64,000 bases of DNA from Vreelandella piezotolerans. Its GTDB lineage: Bacteria > Pseudomonadota > Gammaproteobacteria > Pseudomonadales > Halomonadaceae. The notes beneath the pieces were generated by a model. The model did not search any database, had not been told where the DNA came from, and was given only the letters and a program-made list of their open reading frames with translations. Positions 25,453-34,362 of the stretch are shown here, in pieces (the stretch's first letter is position 1; each line of letters begins with the position of its first letter). The DNA lies in NCBI RefSeq assembly GCF_012427705.1, contig NZ_CP048602.1, positions 3,038,001 to 3,102,000 of the forward strand, in the 5' to 3' direction. A program made the translations under genes and the position numbers.

Positions 25453-26877
25453 ATGAGCACAGCATTGGAACACCCGACCTACAATTACAAGGTAGTTCGG
25501 CAGTTCGCGATTATGACCGTTGTGTGGGGCATCGTAGGTATGACGCTTGGCGTTATCCTTGCCTCCCAGCTGGTCTGGCCGCAACTCAACCTCGGCCTAC
25601 CTTGGACGAGCTTCGGGCGTCTTCGTCCGTTACACACTAACGCCGTTATTTTCGCCTTTGGTGGTTCAGCGCTCTTTGCGACGTCTTACTACGTCGTGCA
25701 GCGTACCTGTCAGACTCGCCTGTTCTCTGACAAGCTCGCAGCATTCACCTTTTGGGGGTGGCAAGCGGTGATCCTGTCGGCGGTAGTCTCTTTACCGCTG
25801 GGCTACACCACGACCAAAGAGTACGCAGAGCTCGAATGGCCGATCAACATCCTGCTGGCGGTGGTGTGGATCAGTTATGCGATCGTGTTCTTGATGACGA
25901 TCAAAAAGCGCACCACGTCGCATATCTATGTGGCCAACTGGTTCTTTGCTGCGTTCATTTTAACGGTTGGCGTTCTGCACATCGTGAACAACGCCGCGAT
26001 CCCCGTCACGCCCATGTACTCCACCTCCATTTATGCCGGTGCCGTCGACGCCATGGTGCAGTGGTGGTACGGCCACAACGCGGTGGGCTTCTTTCTGACG
26101 GCGGGCTTCCTGGGCATGATGTACTACTTCGTACCCAAGCAGGCTGAGCGTCCGATCTACTCTTATCGTTTGTCCATCGTCCACTTCTGGGCGCTGATCA
26201 TGATCTACATGTGGGCGGGCCCGCACCACCTACACTACACCGCACTGCCGAACTGGGCGCAGTCGCTGGGCATGATCATGTCGATCATTCTGCTGGCACC
26301 GTCTTGGGGCGGCATGATCAACGGTATGATGACCCTGTCGGGCGCTTGGCATAAGCTGCGCACCGATCCGACCCTGCGCTTTTTGGTCGTCGCGCTGTCG
26401 TTCTACGGCATGTCGACGTTCGAAGGCCCGATGATGGCGATCAAGACCGTCAACGCGCTATCGCACTACACTGACTGGACCATCGGTCACGTCCACTCAG
26501 GCGCACTGGGCTGGGTAGCGATGATCACCATCGGCTCCATGTACCATCTGATCCCGCGTCTGTTTGGCCGCACCGAAATGTACTCCGTCAACCTGATTGC
26601 CGTGCACTTCTGGCTAGCGACCATTGGCACCGTACTCTACATTGCCGCCATGTGGGTCAACGGCATCATGCAGGGCCTAATGTGGCGCGCCATCAATGCT
26701 GACGGCACGCTAATGTACACCTTCGTGGAATCGGTCGAGGCCAGCGGCCCAGGCTATTTCGTGCGCATGGTGGGTGGCCTTTTCTGGGTAACCGGTATGC
26801 TCTTGATGGCCTTCAACGTGTATATGACCGTGAAGCGCCGCGAAGCCATTGGCCTCACTGCGCCACAAGCCGCCTAA
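25453..26877 (+). CDS. ccoN: Cytochrome cbb3 oxidase subunit I CcoN
   Basis: The catalytic subunit of cbb3-type cytochrome c oxidase, which reduces oxygen with high affinity and pumps protons. The 474-residue, about 12-helix protein has the conserved [20 protein letters not shown] start, [16 protein letters not shown] with a heme-ligand His, [13 protein letters not shown] around the CuB site (Tyr/His cluster) and [15 protein letters not shown] with CuB histidines. Late [17 protein letters not shown] holds further heme-ligand His residues. The ATG at 25453 gives the family's usual length; the open frame extends upstream without support. Genes follow in the order ccoN-ccoO-ccoQ-ccoP. A putative Anr box suggests low-oxygen induction. 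Confidence 0.98.
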   Translation: MSTALEHPTYNYKVVRQFAIMTVVWGIVGMTLGVILASQLVWPQLNLGLPWTSFGRLRPLHTNAVIFAFGGSALFATSYYVVQRTCQTRLFSDKLAAFTFWGWQAVILSAVVSLPLGYTTTKEYAELEWPINILLAVVWISYAIVFLMTIKKRTTSHIYVANWFFAAFILTVGVLHIVNNAAIPVTPMYSTSIYAGAVDAMVQWWYGHNAVGFFLTAGFLGMMYYFVPKQAERPIYSYRLSIVHFWALIMIYMWAGPHHLHYTALPNWAQSLGMIMSIILLAPSWGGMINGMMTLSGAWHKLRTDPTLRFLVVALSFYGMSTFEGPMMAIKTVNALSHYTDWTIGHVHSGALGWVAMITIGSMYHLIPRLFGRTEMYSVNLIAVHFWLATIGTVLYIAAMWVNGIMQGLMWRAINADGTLMYTFVESVEASGPGYFVRMVGGLFWVTGMLLMAFNVYMTVKRREAIGLTAPQAA

Positions 26878-26896
26878 ACCGGGGAAGTTAAGACCA

Positions 26897-27505
26897 ATGA
26901 AACACGAGATTGTCGAAAAGAACGTTGGCCTACTCGCCGTATTGATCCTGGTCGTGATCAGCTTTGCCGGTTTGGCCGAAGTCGTTCCGCTGTTCTTCCA
27001 AAAACAAACTACCGAGCCGGTCGAAGGGCTACGCCCGCTGACGGCGCTCGAATTGGAAGGTCGCGATATCTACCGCCGCGAAGGGTGCGTGGGCTGCCAC
27101 TCACAGATGGTCCGCCCCTTCCGCGCCGAGACCGAGCGCTACGGCCACTACAACGTTGCCGGCGAGCAGGTGTATGAGCACAATTTCCTGTGGGGCTCCA
27201 AGCGCACTGGGCCAGACCTGGCGCGCGTAGGCGGTCGTTACAGTGATGATTGGCACCGAGCCCACCTCTACAACCCGCGCGATGTGGTGCCAGAATCGAT
27301 CATGCCAGCCTACCCCTGGCTGTTTGAGCGTACCCTCGACGGCGAAGCCACACCGGATAAAATGCGCACCCTGCGTCAGCTCGGCGTGCCCTACACCGAT
27401 GAGGACATCGCCAATGCTACCGCTGACGTACGCGGCACCCAGGAAATCACTGCCCTGGTCGCCTATTTACAACAGTTAGGAACCGTGCTCGAGGGCACAC
27501 GTTAA
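26897..27505 (+). CDS. ccoO: Cytochrome cbb3 oxidase subunit II CcoO
   Basis: A 202-residue membrane-anchored monoheme cytochrome c. One N-terminal helix ([20 protein letters not shown]) anchors it; the periplasmic domain binds heme through CVGCH within [16 protein letters not shown]. Later PAYPWL carries a region typical of the subunit. It passes electrons from CcoP to CcoN. The start at 26897 lies 19 bp after the ccoN stop with AAGTTAAGA-type weak SD; the internal sequence [13 protein letters not shown] matches the normal N-terminus. Confidence 0.97.
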   Translation: MKHEIVEKNVGLLAVLILVVISFAGLAEVVPLFFQKQTTEPVEGLRPLTALELEGRDIYRREGCVGCHSQMVRPFRAETERYGHYNVAGEQVYEHNFLWGSKRTGPDLARVGGRYSDDWHRAHLYNPRDVVPESIMPAYPWLFERTLDGEATPDKMRTLRQLGVPYTDEDIANATADVRGTQEITALVAYLQQLGTVLEGTR

Positions 27506-27508
27506 GTT

Positions 27509-27727
27509 ATGGATACGGGAACTTTCCGCGGCCTGATCACGCTGATTTTGATCTTCGCTTTTATTGGCATCTTTTTCTGGGCCTACTCGAAGCGACGCAA
27601 GCCAGACTTCGACGAAGCGGCTAACCTGCCCTTTGCCGACGATGATGAGCAGCCGACCCGTGACAAGCATGCTTCGACCAAACACGAAGCGGATTCCCGC
27701 CACGACAGGGGAGATAAGAATAGATGA
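27509..27727 (+). CDS. ccoQ: cbb3 oxidase small subunit CcoQ
   Basis: A 72-residue single-helix protein (membrane segment LITLILIFAFIGIFFWAYS, residues 7-25, then KRRKPDFDEAANLPF and a charged tail). That sequence and its position between ccoO and ccoP identify CcoQ, which stabilises the complex. It starts 3 bp after ccoO and overlaps ccoP by 4 bp (ATGA). Confidence 0.94.
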   Translation: MDTGTFRGLITLILIFAFIGIFFWAYSKRRKPDFDEAANLPFADDDEQPTRDKHASTKHEADSRHDRGDKNR

Positions 27728-28653
27728 ATAATTTATGGGGTGACTCCCTATCCAGCTTCTGGAGCGCCTGGATCATCGTCATCACACTGGGCACGATCGC
27801 GCTAAGCGTTTGGATTTTGCTAGCCAACCGCCGCACCGACAAAACCCCAGACGCCGATGGCAATGTCGAGACCACTGGCCACGCAGCTGATGGCATCGAA
27901 GAGTATGACAACCCGCTGCCACAGTGGTGGTTCAAACTCTTCATCTTGACCGTGGTGTTTGCGCTCGGCTACTTGGTGCTCTACCCCGGCCTGGGTAACT
28001 ATGCCGGTATCCTGGGCTGGTCCCAGGAGAGTCAGTGGGAAGAGGAAGTGGCCGAGGCCGAAGAGCGCTTCACGCCCATTTTTGCTCAGTATCAGGAAGT
28101 GCCCATCCCCGAGCTGGCGCGTGATGGTGACGCCATGCAGGTGGCCGAGCGTATCTTCCTGAACAACTGTGCCGTGTGTCACGGCTCGAACGCCCAAGGC
28201 GGCTACGGCTTCCCCAACCTGACCGACGATGACTGGCTTTACGGTGGCGAACCCGAGAACATTCTGACCACGCTGAACAACGGCCGTAACGGCCTGATGC
28301 CGTCCTGGCAGCAGCTCGGTGAGAACAACATCGAAAACCTGACTCAGTACGTGCTGTCACTCTCCGGTGAGGAGCATGACGCCGAGCGCGCTGCCAGTGG
28401 TGAAAGTACCTTCCTGGCCGCCTGTGCGGCGTGCCACACGCCCAGCGGCACGGGGAACACTGCGCTTGGTGCGCCGAACCTGACCGACGACGTGTGGCTC
28501 TACTTGGCCCCAGGCCAAAGTGTGGCCGACTCGATTCGTCAAACGCTGCGTAACGGCCGTAACGGCCACATGCCTGCCCAGGCAGCGTATATCGGTGAGG
28601 AACGCGTCCATCTCGTCGCCGCTTACGTGTATAGCCTGCGCTTCAACGACTAG
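27724..28653 (+). CDS. ccoP: Cytochrome cbb3 oxidase subunit III CcoP
   Basis: A 309-residue diheme cytochrome c. Two N-terminal helices (about residues 13-32 and 62-80) flank the conserved EYDNPLPQWW motif. Two heme sites follow, CAVCH (in NNCAVCHGSN) and CAACH (in AACAACHTPSG), each with a downstream Met region (GLMPSW, GHMPAQ). It accepts electrons from soluble cytochrome c and passes them to CcoO. The start overlaps the ccoQ stop (ATGA), indicating translational coupling. A strong terminator follows 37 bp after the stop. Confidence 0.97.
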   Translation: MNNLWGDSLSSFWSAWIIVITLGTIALSVWILLANRRTDKTPDADGNVETTGHAADGIEEYDNPLPQWWFKLFILTVVFALGYLVLYPGLGNYAGILGWSQESQWEEEVAEAEERFTPIFAQYQEVPIPELARDGDAMQVAERIFLNNCAVCHGSNAQGGYGFPNLTDDDWLYGGEPENILTTLNNGRNGLMPSWQQLGENNIENLTQYVLSLSGEEHDAERAASGESTFLAACAACHTPSGTGNTALGAPNLTDDVWLYLAPGQSVADSIRQTLRNGRNGHMPAQAAYIGEERVHLVAAYVYSLRFND

Positions 28654-28690
28654 TCCCGTTGACAGGCGTTTAACGCAAGCGTGAACGAAG

Positions 28691-28716
28691 GGGTGCGGTT
28701 ACATACCGCACCCTTT
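28691..28716 (+). terminator. Terminator of ccoNOQP
   Basis: GGGTGCGGT and ACCGCACCC form a perfect 9-bp stem with a 5-nt loop, followed by TTTCT. It separates the structural operon from the assembly operon ccoGHIS. Confidence 0.85.
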
Positions 28717-28876
28717 CTACATCTAGCGACCGCTCAGCCGCCCGACGATCCGTTACACTATCGCTAGTCATGTGCGAACAACGACTCGGCATAGCACAAC
28801 GCAACCTGCGCTGTGTGTTGACGTCGAGTTTGCCGGGCTGATGTCCACTCCTGCCTATTGAGCTGCGATCACCGCC

Positions 28877-30313
28877 ATGGAAAAAATACCTAGCCACGAT
28901 ATTACGCCGCCAACCGTTGGGCACCACACGCCGGGTGACACCACCACGCAAGAGATGTACGCCAAGCGGCGACATATCTATGTGCGTGAGATCAAAGGGC
29001 TGTTTCAAAAGGTACGACGCAGCGCCAACTGGGCGCTCATGTTGGGCTTCTTTTTGCTGCCTTGGGTGAACTGGGGGGATCGCCCCGCCGTATGGTTCGA
29101 TCTGCCTGGCCGCGAATTTCATATTTTTTCGGCGACCTTCTATCCGCAGGAATTCATCCTCTTATCGTGGCTGCTGATCATTTGCGCCTTTGGATTGTTT
29201 TTTATTACCGTTTTCGCTGGGCGCGTTTGGTGTGGCTATACCTGCCCGCAGAGCGTCTGGACCTTTCTGTTCATCTGGCTCGAACATCGCATCGAAGGGT
29301 CGCGCAATCAGCGCATGAAGTTGGATAACCAACCAATGAATGCCCATAAAGCCTGGCGCAAAGGCGCCAAACACGCCGCCTGGTTGCTGATCGCCCTGGC
29401 CACCGGCGTGACGTTCGTCGGCTACTTTACGCCGATTCGTGACCTGGTCACGGAGCTCCCCACTTTGGAAGCCCACGGCTGGTCCTATTTTTGGGTAGGC
29501 TTCTTTTTAGTCTTCACCTATCTCAATGCGGGCTGGCTGCGCGAGCAGGTGTGCATCTATATGTGTCCCTATGCCCGCTTCCAGTCGGTGATGTTCGATC
29601 GCGATACGCTGATCGTTTCCTATGACGCCGCGCGCGGCGAACCCCGTGGCCATCGTAAAAAATCCCTCGACCACGCCCAGGTTCGTGAAGCGGGCTTGGG
29701 CGACTGCATCGATTGCGAACTCTGCGTTCAAGTTTGTCCTACCGGTATCGATATCCGCGACGGGCTGCAGTACGAGTGCATCACCTGTGCAGCCTGTATC
29801 GATGCCTGCGATAGTGTGATGGACAAAATGGGCTACCCCCGCGGCCTCGTTCGCTACACCACCGAAAACGCGCTGGAAGGTAAAAAGAGTCATATCCTGC
29901 GTCCGCGTTTGATCGGCTATTTCGTCGCACTGCTGGTGATGATAGCGACCTTTGCCTGGGCGGTGAACGATCGTACGCCGCTGAGTTTCGATGCCGAACG
30001 CGAGCGAACGCAGCTCTATCAAGTCACTCGCGATGGGCTGATCAGCAACGTTTATAGCCTCACCGTACGCAACCTGGATTCGCAAGATCACACCTACGTG
30101 ATCAGCGCCGCCGGGCTACCCAACCTACAGGTGGACAACACCTCGCTGCGGGTACCCGCAGGCGAGTCGCGCATTCAGGTCATTACCGTACTGGCAACCC
30201 CGGATACGTTGAGCGAGCCTAGCCACGCCATCACCTTGACGCTGCAAGCGCAGCAAGACGAACAGATTCAACAGACCCGTGAAGCGCGGTTCTTGAGCGA
30301 CATCAGGAGATAA
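28877..30313 (+). CDS. ccoG: cbb3 oxidase accessory protein CcoG (RdxA/FixG)
   Basis: A 478-residue membrane ferredoxin. About five helices are seen in the first 220 residues, including VWCGYTCPQSVWTFLFIWLE and CIYMCPYARFQSVM. Two [4Fe-4S] clusters follow (CIDCELCVQVCP and CITCAACIDAC), then an additional helix near residue 345 and a C-terminal Ig-like FixG domain. CcoG is thought to reduce Cu(II) to Cu(I) for oxidase assembly. It is the first gene of ccoGHIS, with only 7 bp before ccoH. No clear ribosome site precedes the ATG, and no Anr box was seen in the 223-bp leader. Confidence 0.95.
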   Translation: MEKIPSHDITPPTVGHHTPGDTTTQEMYAKRRHIYVREIKGLFQKVRRSANWALMLGFFLLPWVNWGDRPAVWFDLPGREFHIFSATFYPQEFILLSWLLIICAFGLFFITVFAGRVWCGYTCPQSVWTFLFIWLEHRIEGSRNQRMKLDNQPMNAHKAWRKGAKHAAWLLIALATGVTFVGYFTPIRDLVTELPTLEAHGWSYFWVGFFLVFTYLNAGWLREQVCIYMCPYARFQSVMFDRDTLIVSYDAARGEPRGHRKKSLDHAQVREAGLGDCIDCELCVQVCPTGIDIRDGLQYECITCAACIDACDSVMDKMGYPRGLVRYTTENALEGKKSHILRPRLIGYFVALLVMIATFAWAVNDRTPLSFDAERERTQLYQVTRDGLISNVYSLTVRNLDSQDHTYVISAAGLPNLQVDNTSLRVPAGESRIQVITVLATPDTLSEPSHAITLTLQAQQDEQIQQTREARFLSDIRR

Positions 30314-30320
30314 GTACGTC

Positions 30321-30845
30321 ATGTCCGACACCCCCATTCCGCCTTGGTACAAACAGTTCTGGCCGTGGTTTTTACTCGGACTGCTGTTTTCGTCCATCCT
30401 CTTCAGCACTGGCTTCGCCATCATGTCGATCAAAAGCTACGACGGCATGGTGGTTCAGGAGGATTACTACGAGCACGGTAAAGCCATCAACATGGTGCTA
30501 GCGAAGCAGGAGCGCGCACGCGAACTCAACTTGAGCGCCGATCTGCGCATCGATCCACTCACCAGCGATATCGTCATCGACCTGACTGGGGACGCTCGGC
30601 CAGATAAGCTCTATCTCGATCTGATCTTCCCCACCGAAGATGATCGCGATCAATCCTTCGTACTGGAGCACGTGCGGGAGGGCCGCTATATCACGCAAGG
30701 TCCAGATAACCTGCGCTACCGGTGGTACCTTCAAATTCAGCCCGAGCAAGGCAACGACGCGGACTGGCGTCTCATTGGCGAAGCTCGCTTTCCCAATGAG
30801 CAGACTATTGCGCTGCTACCGGGAGGGCGGTCAGAGAGCGAATGA
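30321..30845 (+). CDS. ccoH: cbb3 oxidase assembly protein CcoH (FixH)
   Basis: A 174-residue protein with one N-terminal helix (FWPWFLLGLLFSSILFSTGFA) and a periplasmic beta-rich FixH domain starting KSYDGMVVQEDYYEHGKAIN, the family signature. CcoH remains with the cbb3 complex and is needed for its stability. ccoI starts inside its stop (ATGA overlap). Confidence 0.93.
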   Translation: MSDTPIPPWYKQFWPWFLLGLLFSSILFSTGFAIMSIKSYDGMVVQEDYYEHGKAINMVLAKQERARELNLSADLRIDPLTSDIVIDLTGDARPDKLYLDLIFPTEDDRDQSFVLEHVREGRYITQGPDNLRYRWYLQIQPEQGNDADWRLIGEARFPNEQTIALLPGGRSESE

Positions 30846-33292
30846 GCACCCACCCGCAAAGCTGCTACCACTGCGGTAGTCAGGTGCCTGACGGGGCGAC
30901 ATGGCGCATCGTCGTCGATGACACGTCCCACCCCTTGTGCTGCCCCGGCTGCGAAGCCGTGGCACACGCCATTGTGGATGGCGGGCTAGAGAGCTACTAC
31001 CGCTACCGCACCGAACTACCCGAGCGGCCCGACGAGCGCCAAGCGGCCAAAGCGGAAACCTGGTCCGTGTTCGACGACCCTGGACTTCAGGCGCAGTTCG
31101 TTCACCCGGACGGAGAAGAGGGCCACGTCAGGGCAACGCTGGCCATCGACGGCATTACCTGTGCCGCCTGCGCCTGGCTCATCGAACACCGCCTGAACGC
31201 ACTCGAAGGAGTCGCTTCCAGCGCGGTCAACCTGACCCATCACCGCCTACGCGTCTCCTGGGATCCCAGCGCCATCAAGCTCTCCCAGCTCTTTGCCGAG
31301 CTTGCCGCCATCGGCTACGAGGCACAGCCCTACGAGCCCGACCACGCCCAAACGCGCTTGCAGCACGAAGAGCGCATGAACGTGCGCCGGTTAATCGTGG
31401 CAGCGGTAGGGATGATGCAGGTGATGATGTTTTCCATCCCGATCTATGTGTCAGGGCCTGGGGAACTCAGTGAAGATTTCTTTGCGCTTTTTCACTGGCT
31501 CTCGTTTGCGTTGGCCACTCCGGTGGTCTTCTTCTCAGCACTACCCTTTTTCCGCAACGCCCTTCGTGATCTCAAAACGGGCGTCTTGGGCATGGATGTG
31601 CCCGTCTCACTGGCCATCGGCGGTGCCTATCTAGCCAGCAGCTATGCCGTACTGTTCAACGTTGGCGAGGTCTATTTCGACTCTGTCGCCATGTTCACCT
31701 TCTTCCTACTATTTGGCCGCTACGTGGAAGGACGCGCGCGGCGGCGCAGCGGCCACAGCGGCAATGCATTAAGTGGTGTGCTGCCGGTTTCTGCTACCCG
31801 ACTGGAGGCGGACGGCAGCGAACGCATCCTACCCGCCAGCGAGCTAGCTCCCGGGGATCGAGTGCTCATCAAGCCCGGCCACGGTGTGCCCGCCGATGGC
31901 ATCATAGAAGATGGTGAATCCAGCCTGGATGAGTCGATGCTAACCGGCGAATATCTACCCGTCACTCGCCGAGTAGGCGAACAGGTCGTGGGCGGCAGTC
32001 AAAACATGGAAAACCCGCTTACGGTGCGGGTTACCCATTCAGGTAGCCATGCGCGCGCGGCGGGTATCGTGGATTTGACCGACCGGGCCTTTGCCAGCCG
32101 CCCAAGGCTGGCCCAGATGGCAGCGCGAATGGCGCACCTATTCGTTCTACGCCTACTGGTGGTCACCGCCTGTGTCACCGTGGCATGGTGGTTCATCGAC
32201 CCGTCCCGTATGCTCTGGGTGCTGCTGTCGGTGCTCGTGGTCACCTGCCCGTGTGCACTGGCGCTCGCCACTCCAACGGCTCTCACGGCAGGGCATGGAC
32301 AGTTGCGCCAGCGCGGCGTCCTGATCACCCGAGCCGATGCTATTGAGTCACTTTCGAACGTGACACGGGTGATTTTTGATAAGACCGGCACGCTGACCCG
32401 TGGCGAGATGCAGCTCACCCAGACGCATCCGTTAACCGAGCAGAGCAGCGAACGGCTACGCGCGATCGCTGCCGCACTAGAAGCTCACTCCGAGCACCCG
32501 ATTGCCCGCGCTTTTCGACCGTATAGGGACGCCACGCTGCAAGCGCGGCAGGTCAAAAGCGTTACCGGCAGCGGACTGGAGGGCATACTCGACGGCGCCA
32601 CATGGCGCTTGGGCAAGCCCGATTTTGCAACGAGCCAAACACTCAGCACTCCTGGCCGCGGTCAGTGGCTACTACTTAGCGAAGACGATGCACCACGCGC
32701 CTGGTTCAAGCTCCATGACGGTGTCCGGGAAGACGCTGCGCACACCGTTGCCGCCCTACAAGCGAAAGGGCTTACTGTGGAGCTACTCTCCGGCGATACC
32801 CAAGAAGCGGTAGAAAGCCTGGCCGAGCAGCTCGATATCCCCGTATGGCACGCGGGCAAGTCACCGGAAGGCAAACTCGAGCGGCTGCGCGAGCTGCAGG
32901 CCCAAGGCGAGCGCGTGGTGATGATTGGGGATGGCATCAACGATGTGCCAGTCTTGGCCGGCGCCGATGTGGCCATTGCCATGAACGGTGCCACCGACTT
33001 GGCGCGTACCCGCGCCGATGCGGTCTTGCTCAGCCCACGTTTGATGCGTATTTTCGAGGCCATCGAGATTGCCAACGCGACGCGACGCATCATGCGTCAA
33101 AACATGATCTGGTCGGTGTGCTACAACTTCTCTGCACTGCCTCTGGCTGCGATAGGGTTGGTGCCGCCCTGGCTGGCGGCTATTGGCATGTCGCTCAGCT
33201 CACTCGTGGTCGTGGGCAATGCGCTGCGCTTGACCCGCTGGCGTAGCTCGACCGTTTCCCAGGTAGCTCCCGCGAGACCGGTGACCGCATGA
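30842..33292 (+). CDS. ccoI: Copper-transporting P-type ATPase CcoI (FixI)
   Basis: An 816-residue P1B-type ATPase that exports copper for cbb3 assembly. Order of parts: a Cys-rich N-terminus (CYHCGSQ, LCCPGCEAV), a heavy-metal-associated domain with GITCAACAWLIEH, eight membrane helices with the metal-site CPC (VTCPCALALATP), the actuator TGE motif in SMLTGEYLPV, the phosphorylated Asp in DKTGTLTRG, the SEHPIA-type nucleotide-binding motif and GDGINDVPVLAGADVAIAM. ATGA overlaps at both ends join it to ccoH and ccoS. The family's role is slow copper export to the periplasm for CuB insertion rather than detoxification. Confidence 0.97.
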   Translation: MSTHPQSCYHCGSQVPDGATWRIVVDDTSHPLCCPGCEAVAHAIVDGGLESYYRYRTELPERPDERQAAKAETWSVFDDPGLQAQFVHPDGEEGHVRATLAIDGITCAACAWLIEHRLNALEGVASSAVNLTHHRLRVSWDPSAIKLSQLFAELAAIGYEAQPYEPDHAQTRLQHEERMNVRRLIVAAVGMMQVMMFSIPIYVSGPGELSEDFFALFHWLSFALATPVVFFSALPFFRNALRDLKTGVLGMDVPVSLAIGGAYLASSYAVLFNVGEVYFDSVAMFTFFLLFGRYVEGRARRRSGHSGNALSGVLPVSATRLEADGSERILPASELAPGDRVLIKPGHGVPADGIIEDGESSLDESMLTGEYLPVTRRVGEQVVGGSQNMENPLTVRVTHSGSHARAAGIVDLTDRAFASRPRLAQMAARMAHLFVLRLLVVTACVTVAWWFIDPSRMLWVLLSVLVVTCPCALALATPTALTAGHGQLRQRGVLITRADAIESLSNVTRVIFDKTGTLTRGEMQLTQTHPLTEQSSERLRAIAAALEAHSEHPIARAFRPYRDATLQARQVKSVTGSGLEGILDGATWRLGKPDFATSQTLSTPGRGQWLLLSEDDAPRAWFKLHDGVREDAAHTVAALQAKGLTVELLSGDTQEAVESLAEQLDIPVWHAGKSPEGKLERLRELQAQGERVVMIGDGINDVPVLAGADVAIAMNGATDLARTRADAVLLSPRLMRIFEAIEIANATRRIMRQNMIWSVCYNFSALPLAAIGLVPPWLAAIGMSLSSLVVVGNALRLTRWRSSTVSQVAPARPVTA

Positions 33293-33507
33293 CGATTCTC
33301 TATTTATTGATTCCACTGTCGCTGATTTTGCTAGGGCTCGCAGTGTGGGCCTTCTTCTGGGCGGTGAAGAATGACCAGTTCGACGACTTGGAAGGCCCTG
33401 CCCATCGCATTCTGTTCGACGACAATGAGAACGATCTCACCCCCGAACAGCGCGCCGAGCGCAAAAAAGGCACCAAGCCACCCCGTGACCGTGAGCCACC
33501 GCCGTGA
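33289..33507 (+). CDS. ccoS: cbb3 oxidase assembly protein CcoS
   Basis: A 72-residue protein with one helix (LYLLIPLSLILLGLAVWAFFW) followed by AVKNDQFDDLEGPAHRILFDD, the near-invariant CcoS signature. It is required for cofactor insertion into cbb3 oxidase. Start and stop overlap ccoI and the following gene by 4 bp each. The Lys/Pro-rich tail is hydrophilic. Confidence 0.95.
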   Translation: MTILYLLIPLSLILLGLAVWAFFWAVKNDQFDDLEGPAHRILFDDNENDLTPEQRAERKKGTKPPRDREPPP

Positions 33508-34199
33508 ACCCGACCGGACTTGACTTGCCGCCACTGCTGGCAGCCTTCGTATTTGGCTTGATGGGGGGTGCCCACTGCATTGGCATGTGCGGCGGCATCA
33601 TGAGTGCGCTCACCTTTGCCGTGCCACCCAGCATGCGACACCCTGCCCGTATGGGTGGATTATTGCTCGGCTATAACCTAGGGCGCATCATGAGCTACAT
33701 GACGGCTGGCGCTTTGGTAGCCGGACTGGGCACCTTGATCTCACTATCGCCTCATGCACGTCTCGCGCTACAGGTCGTCGCGGCGGTGATGCTGATGTTG
33801 ATGGCGCTGTATATCGCTAACTGGTGGAAAGGCTTATTGAAAGTGGAAGCGATAGGGCGCAGGCTTTGGCGCCATATCGAACCCATCGGCAGGCGCTTGA
33901 TGCCCGTCGTGTACCTGCCCCAGGCGTTTGCTTTAGGCGCCCTGTGGGGCTGGCTACCCTGCGGATTGGTCTACTCGATGCTTGCTTGGAGCTTGGCCAT
34001 TGCCGATCCGTTACAAGGGGCGCTATTGATGGGTGCCTTTGGTTTGGGCACCCTGCCCGCGCTGCTTGCGACGGGCCTAGCGGCACGCCAGCTCAGCCAC
34101 TTGATTCGCCACCGTGCCACACGCAGTATCGCCGCGCTGACCATCATCAGTTTTGCGCTGTGGCAGCTCTGGACGTTGTTCTCCCCTACCGGGCACTGA
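33504..34199 (+). CDS. Sulfite exporter TauE/SafE-like membrane protein
   Basis: A 231-residue polytopic protein with about six helices. The N-terminal GLMGGAHCIGMCGGIMSALT motif marks the branch of the TauE/SafE family that is regularly found after ccoS; WGWLPCGLVYSMLAWSLA is a second conserved Cys-containing stretch. The GTG start overlaps the ccoS stop (GTGA), so it is translationally coupled to the cbb3 assembly genes. A part in oxidase maturation or copper/thiol handling is plausible by context but not established; sulfite export is only the family label. The membrane Cys residues recall CcdA/DsbD-type thiol carriers, an inference only. Confidence 0.85.
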   Translation: MNPTGLDLPPLLAAFVFGLMGGAHCIGMCGGIMSALTFAVPPSMRHPARMGGLLLGYNLGRIMSYMTAGALVAGLGTLISLSPHARLALQVVAAVMLMLMALYIANWWKGLLKVEAIGRRLWRHIEPIGRRLMPVVYLPQAFALGALWGWLPCGLVYSMLAWSLAIADPLQGALLMGAFGLGTLPALLATGLAARQLSHLIRHRATRSIAALTIISFALWQLWTLFSPTGH

Positions 34200-34273
34200 G
34201 CCTATCGACGGGCCGCACTTTCTCACCTTTCTAACTAGCTTAGCCGCTTCGGCATGGGCTTTTACGCCATTGC

Positions 34274-34287
34274 TTGATACAGCTCAA
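34274..34287 (+). promoter_or_regulatory. Anr/Fnr box upstream of hemN
   Basis: TTGAT-ACAG-CTCAA matches the consensus TTGAT-N4-ATCAA at 9 of 10 positions and lies 76 bp before the hemN start, a suitable place for activation. Confidence 0.75.
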
Positions 34288-34362
34288 CGCATTGCGCTGC
34301 CCCCTGGCGTAGCATGAACGCATCCGTTCACTCGCTTGTTCTGTTACACCGGAGCGTTGCCT

